Assembly (NCBI GenBank): GCA_020073185.1 | Contig: JAIQFT010000003.1 | Coordinates: forward strand, 1 to 64,000 | Direction of reading: 5' to 3' | Length of the DNA stretch: 64,000 bases | Source of the DNA: Terriglobia bacterium | GTDB taxonomy: Bacteria > Acidobacteriota > Terriglobia > Terriglobales > Acidobacteriaceae | Part shown: piece by piece, positions 1 to 9,360 of the stretch | How the letters are laid out: each line of letters begins with the position of its first letter | How positions within the stretch are numbered: position 1 is the stretch's first letter | Notes under the pieces: generated by a model | What the model saw: only the letters and a program-made list of their open reading frames with translations | The model's database searches: none | Told to the model about the DNA's origin: nothing | Made by a program: the position numbers and the translations under genes

Positions 1-86
1 CGCAGCCGGACCAGATACTCTCGGCAAGCTGCCTCTGTCGAAAAGCGGGCCTCAAATTCAGCCTGATTTCGTGGATAATCCTCCAT
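1..86 (-). CDS. IS1595-family transposase, N-terminal fragment (runs off window)
   Basis: Reading leftwards from an ATG at 86, the minus strand encodes 28 codons beginning MEDYPRNQAEFEARF and continuing STEAACREYLVRLR before the window ends. This matches the usual opening of IS1595-family DDE transposases: a short YPRxxxEFExxF segment, then ACxxYLxxLR, just before the zinc ribbon. The family moves its element by cut-and-paste transposition. The ribbon and catalytic DDE domain would lie outside the window. The bases just upstream (about 87-145) probably hold the element's terminal region, but I could not define its inverted repeat. It lies next to a truncated RHS gene, so the area looks like a site of repeated insertion. 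The family call rests on motif recognition. Confidence 0.8.
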   Translation of the reverse strand, partial: MEDYPRNQAEFEARFSTEAACREYLVRL

Positions 87-155
87 GGCAGGCCATACTA
101 CATCTTGGGGTCACCTGAGTGAAGTAGATACCCCATTTCTTCGAAACCCGCGAAG

Positions 156-225
156 GGTGGGCCACCCACACCATCTATTCGGTTGAATAGGTGGGCCACC
201 CGCCATTCATTTACCTGGGCCACCC
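156..225. repeat. three copies of a short GTGGGCCACCC-type palindrome
   Basis: Near-identical copies of ggtgggccaccc occur at 156-167 and 190-201, with a variant (cctgggccaccc) at 214-225. Each core is itself palindromic (GGTGGGCCACC is close to GGTGGCCCACC reversed). They fill the gap between the transposase start and the small zinc-ribbon gene. Related GGGTGGGxxAxCC strings recur at the 5' end of the RHS fragment (2042-2122) and inside the rsuA-like gene. No function is visible. Confidence 0.6.
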
Positions 226-246
226 GCTGGGTCGTTTGTTGCCGCC

Positions 247-600
247 TCACCTTAGGCCTAAGCTCCCCGGCGGCAGGGAAGGATTGTATCTGTCCAGTTT
301 CGGCGGCAGCAGCACTAATCCGATTGGAGCAAGCACAGCGCCGATGACAACCGCAGCAACAATGATGCACGCGATTAGTGCTATGCCGCGAACGTGAGCT
401 ACGTAACTCAATATAAATCCCAGCACTGCACCTATAATCTGGACCTTGATATGAAATGCTCGTGGAACACAGAGATTACACCTGCAATTGGGGCAAGCAA
501 AATAGGGATAGCGCGTGTGGCGTACTTCGATTGTCCCACCACACTCTGGACAGCACATATGTCCCACATGCTGCCCGGCTTGGCTCGTCAACGGCATTTC
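247..600 (-). CDS. small zinc-ribbon protein with two membrane segments; possible RHS immunity protein
   Basis: About 117 residues from the ATG at 600 (MPLTSQAGQ); an ATG at 558 (MCCPEC) is an alternative. The N-terminal half has two CxxC knuckles (CPEC, then CPNC) typical of a zinc ribbon, and the C-terminal half holds two hydrophobic stretches (around VQIIGAVLGFILSYV and IALIACIIVAAVVIGAVL). It starts close to the stop codon of the RHS fragment at 618 and in the same direction. That is the usual place of an immunity gene for an RHS toxin tip. The immunity role is inference from position; the family itself is unknown to me. The spacing to the RHS stop suggests translational coupling. Confidence 0.55.
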   Translation of the reverse strand, partial: EMPLTSQAGQHVGHMCCPECGGTIEVRHTRYPYFACPNCRCNLCVPRAFHIKVQIIGAVLGFILSYVAHVRGIALIACIIVAAVVIGAVLAPIGLVLLPPKLDRYNPSLPPGSLGLR

Positions 601-617
601 CCCGCTTCTGACTGGGC

Positions 618-2159
618 TCAACACCCGTAATATACCTGGCATTGCCTGTACGCCCATGTAGCCGTACGCCACAAGGTACCCAACGGCCCGGGTGAGCCCA
701 TCCTTCCAGCTGCACGCAAGAGCCGCTGTGTTGGGTCAAGGCCCAAAGCTTCGGCCGAAGCCCAACCGTACACCGACAAGTTGTACGCCTGACCGTAGGC
801 GGTCCAATAAGCTCCAGCAATTGTCGGCGCTGTACCTGCAACTACGAAGGGAGCAGCCAGTACCATAGTCGCCACTGCAGCAGTATTCACCGCCCCGGCC
901 GTATTGCGCATAATGTTCCCGCAGGTCGGACACTGCGCAGAATTTCGGAAGATATCCCACCTGACGGGCACATCTCCGTTAGGGAGCGTGCCGTTGTTTG
1001 CGGCAACGATGCTTCCTCCTGCGTCCACCCAAGTTCCGCCACCGAAATAAAAGAACGCGCCGTTAATCACTTCTGTGCGCGAGTTGTCCATCCAAATCTG
1101 CCAGTCGCTCCCCTCTGCACGTGCCCGGGTCTGACCGTAAACGCCCTTCAAGTAGTCCCCGTAAGCTTGCCGCATCGGGTGGGTCCAGCCGCTTTGGTTT
1201 CGAAACTGCTGCGTCTGGTAGCGCAGCCAAGCTCCACCGAAATCTCCCGCCACGAGACTTCTTTGACTCGCATCTGTGATCGCTGAAAACGGGTTAGCGC
1301 AGCCGGTCGTGCAATCGTCGAAAAGACCGAGAGGATCGATCAGGTTCGTAGGATTGTTCATCACATACGCATACCGATTCAGGGACTGCGGATTGGACGG
1401 GTCCACCGCCGCCAGCCCCGCCGGGTCTGGGCTCATCCAGCGGCCCGGATTGGAGCTGTAGTCGCGGAACCAGAAATGATCCAACCCGCTCCAATAGTCG
1501 AACGGCTCCCCGGTGAACTGGTTGGCGCTGGTATAAGGCCCGGTGCAGGACTTGCCGTCGCCAAAGGCCAGGCTGGTGCAGACGTTGACCACATTCCCCT
1601 GCGGGTCGGTGCGCACCCGTTCCGTGCCCAGTCCGTCGGCATGCGTGAAATACGTGGTGGAATTGGCGTACGTGACCAGATGCCGGCCTCCGGCGAATAC
1701 TTCCCCGCGCGACAGGCTGCCGCTGTCGCCCAGCACGGCGATCATCTTGCCGGAAATGTCGTATACGTAGTCATTCAGACCGCTGGGCTGATTGGCCCCT
1801 TGCAGGATGCGCGCGCGCCGCCCCTCGGCATCGTAATAATACGTGCTGCCGCCCGCCGCGTAGCCGCCATCGACGGCGATCACCCGCCCCTCCGCATCGT
1901 AGGTGTAGTAGTGGGAACCATCATAGAGCACGTTGCCTGCCGCGTCGTACTGGAATTCGGGGACCTGATGTTTGGCGTTGAAGTTGTACCAGTGGTTGTA
2001 TCCCGACCCGCCGGTCAGATTTTGGTGCCAGCGGTTGGGGGCTGGCCCACCCTTTTCCCGGTAACTACTCTTGAGGTTGCCCCACCCTTGTCGCTCCCGG
2101 GGTTGGAGCGACAGGGTGGGGAGGGATAGCATCCAGAAGCGAGATTTCCCACTCTCCAC
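618..2159 (-). pseudogene. RHS/YD-repeat protein, C-terminal module, 5'-truncated
   Basis: An open frame of 513 codons. Residues from about 75 onward carry YD repeats (YDAAGNVLYDG, YTYDAEGRV, YYYDAEGRRARI). They are followed by the RHS-associated core with the conserved boundary segments YSSNPGRWMSPDPAGL and LNRYAYVMNNPTNLIDPLGL. About 190 residues follow this core, the position of the variable toxin tip; that tip has CxxC motifs and a hydrophobic stretch but I do not recognise its activity. RHS proteins are normally well over 1000 residues, so most of the shell-forming part is missing. The first ~60 residues (to about 2159) are encoded by a palindromic repeat element rather than YD sequence, so the gene was truncated and its 5' end replaced. 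It is probably a silent or orphan module. Confidence 0.75.
2042..2122. repeat. palindromic element of the GGTTGCCCCACCC family
   Basis: ggttgccccacccttgtc (2075-2092) is an inverted repeat of the gcgacagggtgggg segment ending about 2121, around a small loop. A related gctggcccacccttttc lies at 2041-2057. The same arms (ggttgccccaccct and gacagggtagg) occur at 38372-38443 inside the rsuA-like gene. Here the element is open in the frame of the truncated RHS gene and forms its apparent N-terminus. Confidence 0.6.
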
Positions 2160-2316
2160 AAGGCTCCAACCCCACAGTCCGGCCCGCCACGGTTACCGTG
2201 CCAGTGTCATGGTATACCGTGCGTATGTTGTTGGCTCCATTGAAATGGAGGGGGGAGGGGGGAGTATAGGTTTACCAGATAGTTACTAGATTCTCAAGCC
2301 GAGATTCTGCGCTTCT

Positions 2317-4110
2317 TCAGAACGGCATTTTCCTCACCGCGAACGGAATCTGCACTACTGCTTCCAGATCGACCGCCGATCCATTCTTCATCGCCGGATA
2401 AAATTTCCAGCGCGCCAGCGCCACGCGCGCGCTCTCATCCAATCTCTCTTCCACTCCGCGCAGCACTTTCACTTCGCCTACCGTTCCGTCTTTGTGGATC
2501 ACCGCGTAGAGCATGACCGTTCCTTCCACGCGGTCGCGCATCAATTCCGCCGGATACGAAGGATCCACTTTCACCCGCGCTTGTGGCGCGATCACGTCGC
2601 CCTTTGACGACGATTCCTTCAACTCCGCGAAGCGAATGATCCAGCTTCCGCCCGCGCTCGTCAGGTTCGGCATGTTCAGCGTCATCGAGTAATAGCGCTT
2701 CCCGCCGAACACCTTCTCTTCGATCCTGCTTGGCGCATTCAGCGTTGGCGCACTGCGCGACGCGTGCGGAATGTCCGCCATGCGCGGCTTTGCCAGCGAC
2801 GCCATCGTTGTCGGCGGTTTCGGAGCGCTTGCAGTCGACTTCAGAACATCCAACGGATCGCCTTGCGCGACCACGCCTCCTGCGCTAGGACTTGAAGGTC
2901 CAGGCCCAACCGAAATTCCCGGCGGACCCGATCCTCCGCCGTTTCCGCCTCCGCCATTCGATCCGTGTCCAGCTCCGCCGTTCGTTCCGCCGCCCTTGAT
3001 GTCAGGCGTTCCCGGAGCATTGGGATTTCCTACCGGCGTGGCCGCGAACTTCCCGTAACGACTGCCGTTGGGAACGTCGATGGGACCATGCACGGCCGCG
3101 GGATCGAGCCCCAGCGCGATCAGTTGTCCCGCCGCGCGCTTGCCATTGCCGATTCCGCCGACATCAGGCGCTGGCTGTACAGCCGCGCCGCCCGTGCCGT
3201 TCGGCGCGACCTGGCCCGCGCCCTCAGAGCCAGCGGTTGCGGTGCGTTGCTCGGGAACTGAAAGCTTGGGTGCTGCAACTGTTGGATCGAGTCGCGCCAC
3301 ATTCATCGCGCCCAGCGGACGCGCCGCCGCACTGGAGGAAACTGGAGGCGCGATCACCGACGGCTCAGGGATGTTGGGCAGGCGCGTCTTGGACTTTGCC
3401 GTTTCCATCGAAGGTGGAGGCGCGACAACTTCGGGTTGCCAGGCAGCCGCAGCCTTGGAGCGCAGCGCGTCCGCGGACGGCGCAGGCGCGACGACCTCCG
3501 GCGTGAACGCCGGCAGTCTCGCCGCCGACTTTATCGCCGCCTCTGGAACCGGCGCCGGAACAGGCGTCCACGCCACCAGGTTCGGCATCGACACATCCTT
3601 CGGCAGCTTGATCTGGCTGGCCGTGACGATGGTCTGGCGGAAATTGTCGGGCGCAGGCGGAAGCGAGATGATGCGCTGCTTCGCCCACTTCGGTTCGCCC
3701 TTGCGCTCTTCTTGGGCAGGCGCGGGCGCGCTGCCGGTGTCGATGGCTGGCAAATACTCCGAAACGCTGTAGTAGGTGATCTTGCTGTTGTCGAACGGGC
3801 TGCGGCTCCTGACCGGCGCGCGCGGTGCCCACGTCACCGACATCCCGTAGACGACCACAATCGCGAACACGTGATGGAGCGCCGACGACGCCATGCTGCG
3901 CCAAGCGACCGGACGCTCGACGAATACGTCGGGCCAGAACGGCGCGTGCCGTGACGTCAGCGATGGTTCCGGTATTGCGGGGTAGAAGAAAAGATCGCGC
4001 AGGTTTTCGGCAAACACCTGATGTCCTGCCGGCCATTCCACCAGCAGAGTTAACCTAGTAACTGCCTCTTCTGTGCCCTCGGAGCGCGTTCCCGGATGTG
4101 TTCTAATCAT
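2317..4110 (-). CDS. TonB-family energy-transducing protein
   Basis: 597 residues. A single membrane segment lies near residues 76-94 (HHVFAIVVVYGMSVTW), followed by a long Pro/Ala/Gly-rich linker (about 100-470) that would span the periplasm. The C-terminus has a typical TonB domain: VDPSYPAELMRDRVEGTV, HKDGTVGEVKVLRG and ALARWKFYPAMKNG. TonB proteins pass the energy of the proton-motive force from ExbB/ExbD to outer-membrane transporters. No exbBD or receptor gene is adjacent, so the partner is unknown. The linker also has a glycine-rich stretch (GGGTNGGAGHGSNGGG). The ATG at 4110 is used; no strong ribosome site is visible before it. The gene is divergent from the gene at 4218. Confidence 0.85.
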   Translation of the reverse strand: MIRTHPGTRSEGTEEAVTRLTLLVEWPAGHQVFAENLRDLFFYPAIPEPSLTSRHAPFWPDVFVERPVAWRSMASSALHHVFAIVVVYGMSVTWAPRAPVRSRSPFDNSKITYYSVSEYLPAIDTGSAPAPAQEERKGEPKWAKQRIISLPPAPDNFRQTIVTASQIKLPKDVSMPNLVAWTPVPAPVPEAAIKSAARLPAFTPEVVAPAPSADALRSKAAAAWQPEVVAPPPSMETAKSKTRLPNIPEPSVIAPPVSSSAAARPLGAMNVARLDPTVAAPKLSVPEQRTATAGSEGAGQVAPNGTGGAAVQPAPDVGGIGNGKRAAGQLIALGLDPAAVHGPIDVPNGSRYGKFAATPVGNPNAPGTPDIKGGGTNGGAGHGSNGGGGNGGGSGPPGISVGPGPSSPSAGGVVAQGDPLDVLKSTASAPKPPTTMASLAKPRMADIPHASRSAPTLNAPSRIEEKVFGGKRYYSMTLNMPNLTSAGGSWIIRFAELKESSSKGDVIAPQARVKVDPSYPAELMRDRVEGTVMLYAVIHKDGTVGEVKVLRGVEERLDESARVALARWKFYPAMKNGSAVDLEAVVQIPFAVRKMPF

Positions 4111-4217
4111 GGGAGTCGATCAGGATTCTTATGATGCAGACACTCAGGGATAGCCCCAGGAAGTCGGGAGCCGCTCGTCCCGAGTCTCCAGACAACGCGT
4201 TCGTCCCAGGATGCGGA

Positions 4218-4730
4218 ATGCAAGCGCTCGCGACTCGCCGCTTGCGACTCGCGACTGTGTTTCTCCTGCTGGCGAGCGCGGCCGCGTGGGCGCAATCGCA
4301 GCCGCCCAAGAGCGCCTCCGCACCCGCCGCCTCCAACGACGTCTCCGGCATGTACACTTTCCTGCGCGAAGGCGAGTTCGTGGAGGTTGACGTGGAACCG
4401 GACGGACGCGTGAACGGATTCGTCTCGCGCTACGGCGACCTCGACAGCGACCGCGGCGCCTTCCTCGACCACATGTTCACCAAGGGCTCGATGCAAGGCA
4501 ATAAGCTGGCGTTCACCACGCGGTCGGTGCACGGCATCTCGTTCGAGTTCAAAGGCACGGTGCAACGCGGAGAAGGGAAGACGCCCGGCGCGGAAGCCTA
4601 CTGGACAATCAAGGGCACGCTGACGCAGATAACCGAGGACAAAGACCACAAGCAGACGGCGCAACAGCGCGAAGTGGTATTTAAGTCGTTTCCGGCGGAG
4701 GCGATGGTGGCGCCGCAGAAGCGGGACTGA
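4218..4730 (+). CDS. secreted protein of unknown function
   Basis: 170 residues from the ATG at 4218, which has AGGA seven bases upstream; an in-frame ATG at 4131 would add 29 residues that look non-coding. The N-terminus is a clear signal peptide (RRLRLATVFLLLASAAAWA, cleavage before QSQ). The mature part (YTFLREGEFVEVDVEPDGRV, then FVSRYGDLDSDRGAFLDH) looks like a small beta-rich domain with repeated strands. I do not recognise the family. It precedes an ABC-exporter operon on the same strand by about 145 bases, so co-transcription is possible but not shown. Confidence 0.7.
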   Translation: MQALATRRLRLATVFLLLASAAAWAQSQPPKSASAPAASNDVSGMYTFLREGEFVEVDVEPDGRVNGFVSRYGDLDSDRGAFLDHMFTKGSMQGNKLAFTTRSVHGISFEFKGTVQRGEGKTPGAEAYWTIKGTLTQITEDKDHKQTAQQREVVFKSFPAEAMVAPQKRD

Positions 4731-4874
4731 AGCCGCTGCAGGCTACAGGCGTCACCCGCAAGAAAGTCGAATCGCTTTCCAGGTTCCAGCTTGTAGTCCG
4801 CACTGCGAAGGTTCGCGCATAGAATGCCACTTGCCTCCTATTCCCGGCCAGTGTTCTTTGACGCCAACGTAAGC

Positions 4875-6689
4875 ATGCGTCTGCTGCCATGCATGCTGTT
4901 GTTGCTGCTGTGCGCGGCGGCGGCGCTTGCCGCGGACGAGAAGCTGCCGCCGCAGTTCGGGCCGCTGCATATCCTCGAAGTTGGACTCAACGGCGAGTAC
5001 GTCGGCGGTCAGCCGACGTCAGTGCGTCTGCGGATCGCCAATCCGCGGGCGCAGCCGCTGCGCCTGGACTTGCGGGTTAACGCTGCTTCCCGCACTCCGA
5101 ATCAGCGAGCCATGTTGGGTGGCGGTGACAGCTTCACCGCGCAGATCGTTCTCGATGCCAACGAGACACGCGAACTTGAGCTGCCGGTTATTCTGCCCTA
5201 TGCGAACGCCGACATGCGGATGGAGGCAAGCGCCACAGCAGCAGACGGCCGCGTCTTCGCCTATGACCGCATCAAGGGGGACAAGCTCTCCACGCGCTCC
5301 GTGGAAGGCAATGTCGGCCTGCTCTGTGGCGGCGACCAGACCTGCAAAGATGTGCAACAGCAGGCGCAGTTCAGCGGCACCATGGAAGAACGGGTCGATA
5401 AGAACAAGAAGCTGCACTTCATTACCGTGCTAGGCCCGCGCGCGCACTGGTGGCCGTATTCCACTCTGCAGTCAATGGTCGTAGCAGCGCCCATGAGCGG
5501 CTACACGCCCGGCCAGCGCGCCGCGATCGAAGACTTCCTGCGCCGTGGCGGACGGCTGATCTTGCTGGAGAAGGAGATCGCCGACCCGGACTTCCTGGCG
5601 CCGTATCGCCAGGGCGCAGCCAGCGGCCAAGCGGTGCGGGTCAGCCGCGGCAAGCTGTACCGGATCGCCAGCCTGAAGAGCCAAACCTTGGGCAGCGTGT
5701 TTACCGGCGGCATGCTGACCGACCTGCTGGCAGCTTCGCAGGGACAGTATCAGTGGATGCCGAACCGAGCTAGCGAGGAAATGAACTGGTTCCGCCGCCA
5801 TGCTGCGACCCAGTTCACCTTCCCGCGGCTGCGTTGGCTGCTGATCTGGCTGGCCATCTACATCGTCGTGATTGGACTCGTGAACTTCGCCATCCTGCGC
5901 CGCCTGCGGCGGCTGGAATGGGGCTGGCTGACCATCGTTGCCGGCGCGCTGCTCTTTGCTGCCTCGTTCTATGTTTCAAGTTCGCTGCAACGGCCCAAGC
6001 ACTTCACCCTGGACAACCTCGCCATCTACTGGATGGACCAGCGCAGCCCGAATGCCTATGCGACTTACGGCCTGCGCATCTCCGCGCCCGAGCGCCGCAC
6101 CATGACGCTCAGCCTGGCGGAGCCGGAGGCGATCCTTTCCAACCCCGACCGGAAAGCGCTCGACAGCGTTGATATCGGCGCCCAAATCCGCGAGCAGCGC
6201 ATCGCTCCGGGCATGGAGTTCCGCCTGGGACCTCCGCAAGAGATCGATGTTTCCTTACTGCGCTGGTCATTCTCCGACCACAGCTTCGAGGGCCCGCGGC
6301 GATTCCGCGGAAGCGTGCGGGAGGTTGCCCCCGGGCGTTTGCGTAACGAGACCGGAGTGGAACTGCGGGAGGCGATATTCGTGGACTTCAGCGCGAAAAA
6401 GGTGTGGACGCTCGGGACACTTGCGCCGGGCGCGGAAGTGTCGCTGGCCGATGTTCCGGCAAAGCCCTTGTATGAATACGATAAGCAACTGCGTCAAGCG
6501 CAGGAGAGTCCCGCGCAGCAGCGTTCGGGGCCGCCGTCGCTGTCCGAATTGGCCCGCATGTCGTATGTGCAGCGCCTAAGCGGCCGGGTTGTGCTCGGAC
6601 TGAGCGGCACTCCCACCTTGGCCGCGCGGCTGGCGGGAGTTGCGTACGCCAGAAACGACCAGGCGCTGCTGGTGGTGGTGTTCGATTGA
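4875..6689 (+). CDS. membrane-anchored protein of an ABC-2 export operon
   Basis: 604 residues from the ATG at 4875, chosen because it opens a signal peptide (MRLLPCMLLLLLCAAAALA, then ADEKL); an earlier ATG at 4824 lacks that form. The middle has a class-I-amidotransferase-like segment (MSGYTPGQRAAIEDFLRRGG, then RLILLEKE), as in the GldG/DUF4350 style of proteins that accompany ABC-2 transporters. Two membrane helices follow near WLLIWLAIYIVVIGLVNFAI and LTIVAGALLFAASFYVSS, then a soluble C-terminal region. Its stop overlaps the start of the ATPase gene (TTGA). With the next two genes it forms a tight operon, so it probably acts as an accessory subunit of that transporter; the substrate is unknown. 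Confidence 0.75.
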   Translation: MRLLPCMLLLLLCAAAALAADEKLPPQFGPLHILEVGLNGEYVGGQPTSVRLRIANPRAQPLRLDLRVNAASRTPNQRAMLGGGDSFTAQIVLDANETRELELPVILPYANADMRMEASATAADGRVFAYDRIKGDKLSTRSVEGNVGLLCGGDQTCKDVQQQAQFSGTMEERVDKNKKLHFITVLGPRAHWWPYSTLQSMVVAAPMSGYTPGQRAAIEDFLRRGGRLILLEKEIADPDFLAPYRQGAASGQAVRVSRGKLYRIASLKSQTLGSVFTGGMLTDLLAASQGQYQWMPNRASEEMNWFRRHAATQFTFPRLRWLLIWLAIYIVVIGLVNFAILRRLRRLEWGWLTIVAGALLFAASFYVSSSLQRPKHFTLDNLAIYWMDQRSPNAYATYGLRISAPERRTMTLSLAEPEAILSNPDRKALDSVDIGAQIREQRIAPGMEFRLGPPQEIDVSLLRWSFSDHSFEGPRRFRGSVREVAPGRLRNETGVELREAIFVDFSAKKVWTLGTLAPGAEVSLADVPAKPLYEYDKQLRQAQESPAQQRSGPPSLSELARMSYVQRLSGRVVLGLSGTPTLAARLAGVAYARNDQALLVVVFD

Positions 6690-7627
6690 TCGACATCGAG
6701 CACGTTCGCAAGAGTTACAACGGCACGCGCGCACTGGACGACTTCACGCTGCACGTCGGACGCGGCGAACTGTTCGGGCTGGTCGGTCCCAACGGCGCGG
6801 GCAAGACGACGCTGATCAAGACCCTGGCCACGTTGCTGCGGCCGCAGAGCGGAAGGGTCGCCATTGACGGAAAGGACCTAACCCGCAATCCGCAGGCGAT
6901 CAAGCGCGTGGTCGGCTACCTGCCCGACCAGCCGGGACTCTACCAGGAGATGAGCGTGCGCGAGTTCCTGGAGTTCTTTGCCGACGCGTTCGCGCTTAGA
7001 GGTGACAAGCGGAGATCGGCAGTGGCGCGCGCGCTGCAACGCTCCGGGCTGGAGGCGCGCAGCAGCGCCTACGTGGAAGAGCTGTCGTTCGGCATGAAAC
7101 AGCGGTTGTTGCTCGCCAAGACCTTGTTGCACCAGCCGCGAGTGCTCCTGCTCGATGAGCCGGCGACGGGACTGGACCCCATCGCGCGCATCGAGTTGCG
7201 CCAGCAGTTGCGCGCGCTCAATGAGGAAGGCGTGACCATCCTGATCTCGTCGCACATCCTCAGCGACCTGGAGGACATTTGCACCAACGTGGCGCTGATC
7301 GCGCAAGGCCGCAATGCCAGGGATGCCGAGGGGCGGGCAGTGATCCCGTTACGCGAGAAACAGGCGAAGGCGCTGGTCTACGAGATCGAGGTGCTGGGCG
7401 ATCCGGCGGCTGCCATGGTCGCCCTCACTGCGGCGGCTGGAACGCGGCTGCTGCAGCAACAAGGCCCAACACTGCTGGTGGAAATCACCGGCGCAGCCAG
7501 TGAAGCGGCCGCGCTGTTGCGAACCCTGATCGCGGGCGGAGTATCCGTCGTGCGTTTCCTTGCTCGCGACGTGGGATTGGAAGAGGAGTACCGGCGCGCG
7601 TTCTCACCGCCGGGCGGCAAAGCATGA
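6686..7627 (+). CDS. ABC transporter ATP-binding protein (ABC-2 type)
   Basis: 313 residues from a TTG that overlaps the upstream stop (TTGA). Walker A is GPNGAGKTT. The signature is ELSFGMKQRLLLAKTL (SFGMK in place of LSGGQ, common in this subfamily), Walker B is VLLLDEPATGLDP and the H-loop is ISSHILSDLE. It would hydrolyse ATP in the cytoplasm to drive the permease encoded next, with which it overlaps by four bases (ATGA). The C-terminal ~90 residues are the regulatory extension usual in exporter-type ATPases (compare the CcmA/NatA/GldA group). Substrate not predictable. Confidence 0.93.
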   Translation: MIDIEHVRKSYNGTRALDDFTLHVGRGELFGLVGPNGAGKTTLIKTLATLLRPQSGRVAIDGKDLTRNPQAIKRVVGYLPDQPGLYQEMSVREFLEFFADAFALRGDKRRSAVARALQRSGLEARSSAYVEELSFGMKQRLLLAKTLLHQPRVLLLDEPATGLDPIARIELRQQLRALNEEGVTILISSHILSDLEDICTNVALIAQGRNARDAEGRAVIPLREKQAKALVYEIEVLGDPAAAMVALTAAAGTRLLQQQGPTLLVEITGAASEAAALLRTLIAGGVSVVRFLARDVGLEEEYRRAFSPPGGKA

Positions 7628-8427
7628 ACCCGATGATCCGCAAGGAGGTACGCCAGCGCATGCGCGAGCGGCGCGGGTGGCTGCTGCCGTCTCTGTACCT
7701 GGTCGCACTGGGTGCGGTAGTGGTGTTTGCCTATTTCTTAGCCACGGTGGACCGCCCGTATGCCGAAGTGCAGGGCTCGCAGATCGGCGTGGCGTTATTT
7801 CTGACTGTCGCCTTCGCGCAACTGGCGCTCCTGCTGCTGCTGGCGCCGATCTTCAGCGCCGGCGCATTGACCATCGAGAAGGAACAACGCACGCTGGCAG
7901 GTCTGCTCACCTCGCTGCTGACGGTCAATCAGATCTGGTGGGGAAAATTCGCGGCGTCGCTGCTGTTCGTCGTGCTCCTGCTGGTGACCAGCCTGCCGGT
8001 GATGAGCCTGGCCTTCGCCTTTGGCGGGATCGGGCCGTGGGAAGTGTTCATTGTGACTGCCACGACGATCATCATCCTGGCCAGCATGAGCGCCGTGGGG
8101 CTGTACTGGTCTTCGGTCTTCCGGCGCAGCATGCACGCTACCGCGGTGGGCTACGGGACGGTGATTGTGCTCTGCGTGGTGACGGCAATCCTGTTTTTCG
8201 TGCGCCTCAGCATGATGCACCAGGGCGCGGCCATGTGGGCAGCTATACCTCTGGACGTTCGCGCCCCGATCTATGCCAATCCGTTTTTTTTCCTGCTGGT
8301 GTCGTTGTCAGCGCCGCGACATTTGTACCCTGATTGGGCAGTGTGCTGCGGTATCTTTGCCGTGCTCGGATTGATCGCGGTGGCGCTGACACTGCGCAAC
8401 TTGCGACGCAGTGGGGAAGTGTCGTGA
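7624..8427 (+). CDS. ABC-2 type permease
   Basis: 267 residues with about six hydrophobic helices (for example LPSLYLVALGAVVVFAYFLA, LALLLLLAPIFSAGALTIEK and VLGLIAVALTL). The sequence AGALTIEKEQRTLAGLLTS is typical of ABC-2 exporter permeases just after the second helix. The ATG overlaps the ATPase stop by four bases, which fits translational coupling. It would form the membrane channel with the 6686-7627 ATPase and the large accessory protein at 4875-6689. Confidence 0.88.
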   Translation: MNPMIRKEVRQRMRERRGWLLPSLYLVALGAVVVFAYFLATVDRPYAEVQGSQIGVALFLTVAFAQLALLLLLAPIFSAGALTIEKEQRTLAGLLTSLLTVNQIWWGKFAASLLFVVLLLVTSLPVMSLAFAFGGIGPWEVFIVTATTIIILASMSAVGLYWSSVFRRSMHATAVGYGTVIVLCVVTAILFFVRLSMMHQGAAMWAAIPLDVRAPIYANPFFFLLVSLSAPRHLYPDWAVCCGIFAVLGLIAVALTLRNLRRSGEVS

Positions 8428-8703
8428 GCGGGAACCGGACCCGTCCCGCCCAAGTCCCGGGCGAGACAAGGGCGGAGCGACCGTATTGTCTTAAATCTCT
8501 TTGTGACCGAATCGCGGGACGAATCATCTCTTGTATCCGACTATGATGTCTTTCCCACTCTGCATGATCGTGCTTGTGCCTTGCTGTCGTCGCGGCCTCA
8601 GCGGCCCGGGGCGTTGGCGCGGTTTCTGATCTGAGTCGAGTTCCAGCCTCCCAGCCGCTCCCCGCGAGCGGCATTCTAATTTGCGCAAAAAGGAGAACAA
8701 ACG

Positions 8704-9225
8704 ATGAGTACGACCGACGATCTGCTGCAAGCTAACCAGCACTACGCACAGAATTTCGATTCTGGCAGCCTGGCGATGCCACCGTCCAGAAAGGTGGCGG
8801 TGGTGGCGTGCATGGATGCCCGCCTCACGGTGGAACAGATTCTGGGGCTGAAGACCGGCGATGCGCACGTCATCCGCAATGCCGGCGGGATCATCACGGA
8901 AGATGCTCTGCGCTCCTTGCTGATTTCGCACCACCTGCTGGGCACGCAGGAATTTCTCATCATCAACCACACCGACTGCGGCATGCTGACCTTCAAGGAT
9001 GACGATTTGCGGCAGCATCTGGAGAAGGCAACGGGCACGGCGGTGGTCGCGCCGGTGCACTTCCATGCCTTTTCGGACTTGGAGGAAAATGTCCGGCGGC
9101 AGATTGATCGTGTGCATTCGCACCCGTGGATTCCCAAGCACATTCCGGTGCGCGGGTTCGTTTATGACGTGACGACGGGGAAGCTGCGCGAAGTGCAACG
9201 ACCGGCCAGGCAAGTGGCGGCGTAG
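8704..9225 (+). CDS. beta-carbonic anhydrase
   Basis: 173 residues. Reversible hydration of CO2 to bicarbonate in the cytoplasm. The zinc ligands of the beta class are visible: Cys in VVACMDARL (with the Asp-Arg dyad) and His plus Cys in INHTDCGML. The linking segment AHVIRNAGGIITEDALRSLL is characteristic of the short clade. A strong AAGGAG lies nine bases before the ATG. The ~275-base gap upstream holds no other gene and should contain its promoter. The gene stands alone, convergent with the ferritin-like gene. Confidence 0.92.
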   Translation: MSTTDDLLQANQHYAQNFDSGSLAMPPSRKVAVVACMDARLTVEQILGLKTGDAHVIRNAGGIITEDALRSLLISHHLLGTQEFLIINHTDCGMLTFKDDDLRQHLEKATGTAVVAPVHFHAFSDLEENVRRQIDRVHSHPWIPKHIPVRGFVYDVTTGKLREVQRPARQVAA

Positions 9226-9360
9226 TGGACTCGAAACATCGATCCTCAGTTCGCGTCGCGACCAGCGCGCGCCGCGAACTCAGGATGACACCATTGTCAT
9301 TCTTGCGGCTGAAGAAGACGTGTTCGGCAGTTCAGGACCGTCGCTCGCCTAACGACAAGT

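Noticed and set aside
9226-9360. Gene in the carbonic anhydrase-ferritin gap
   Set aside because: The open frames there are short or antisense to the ferritin-like gene; only a weak inverted repeat (ggatgacaccattgtcattc) is seen.
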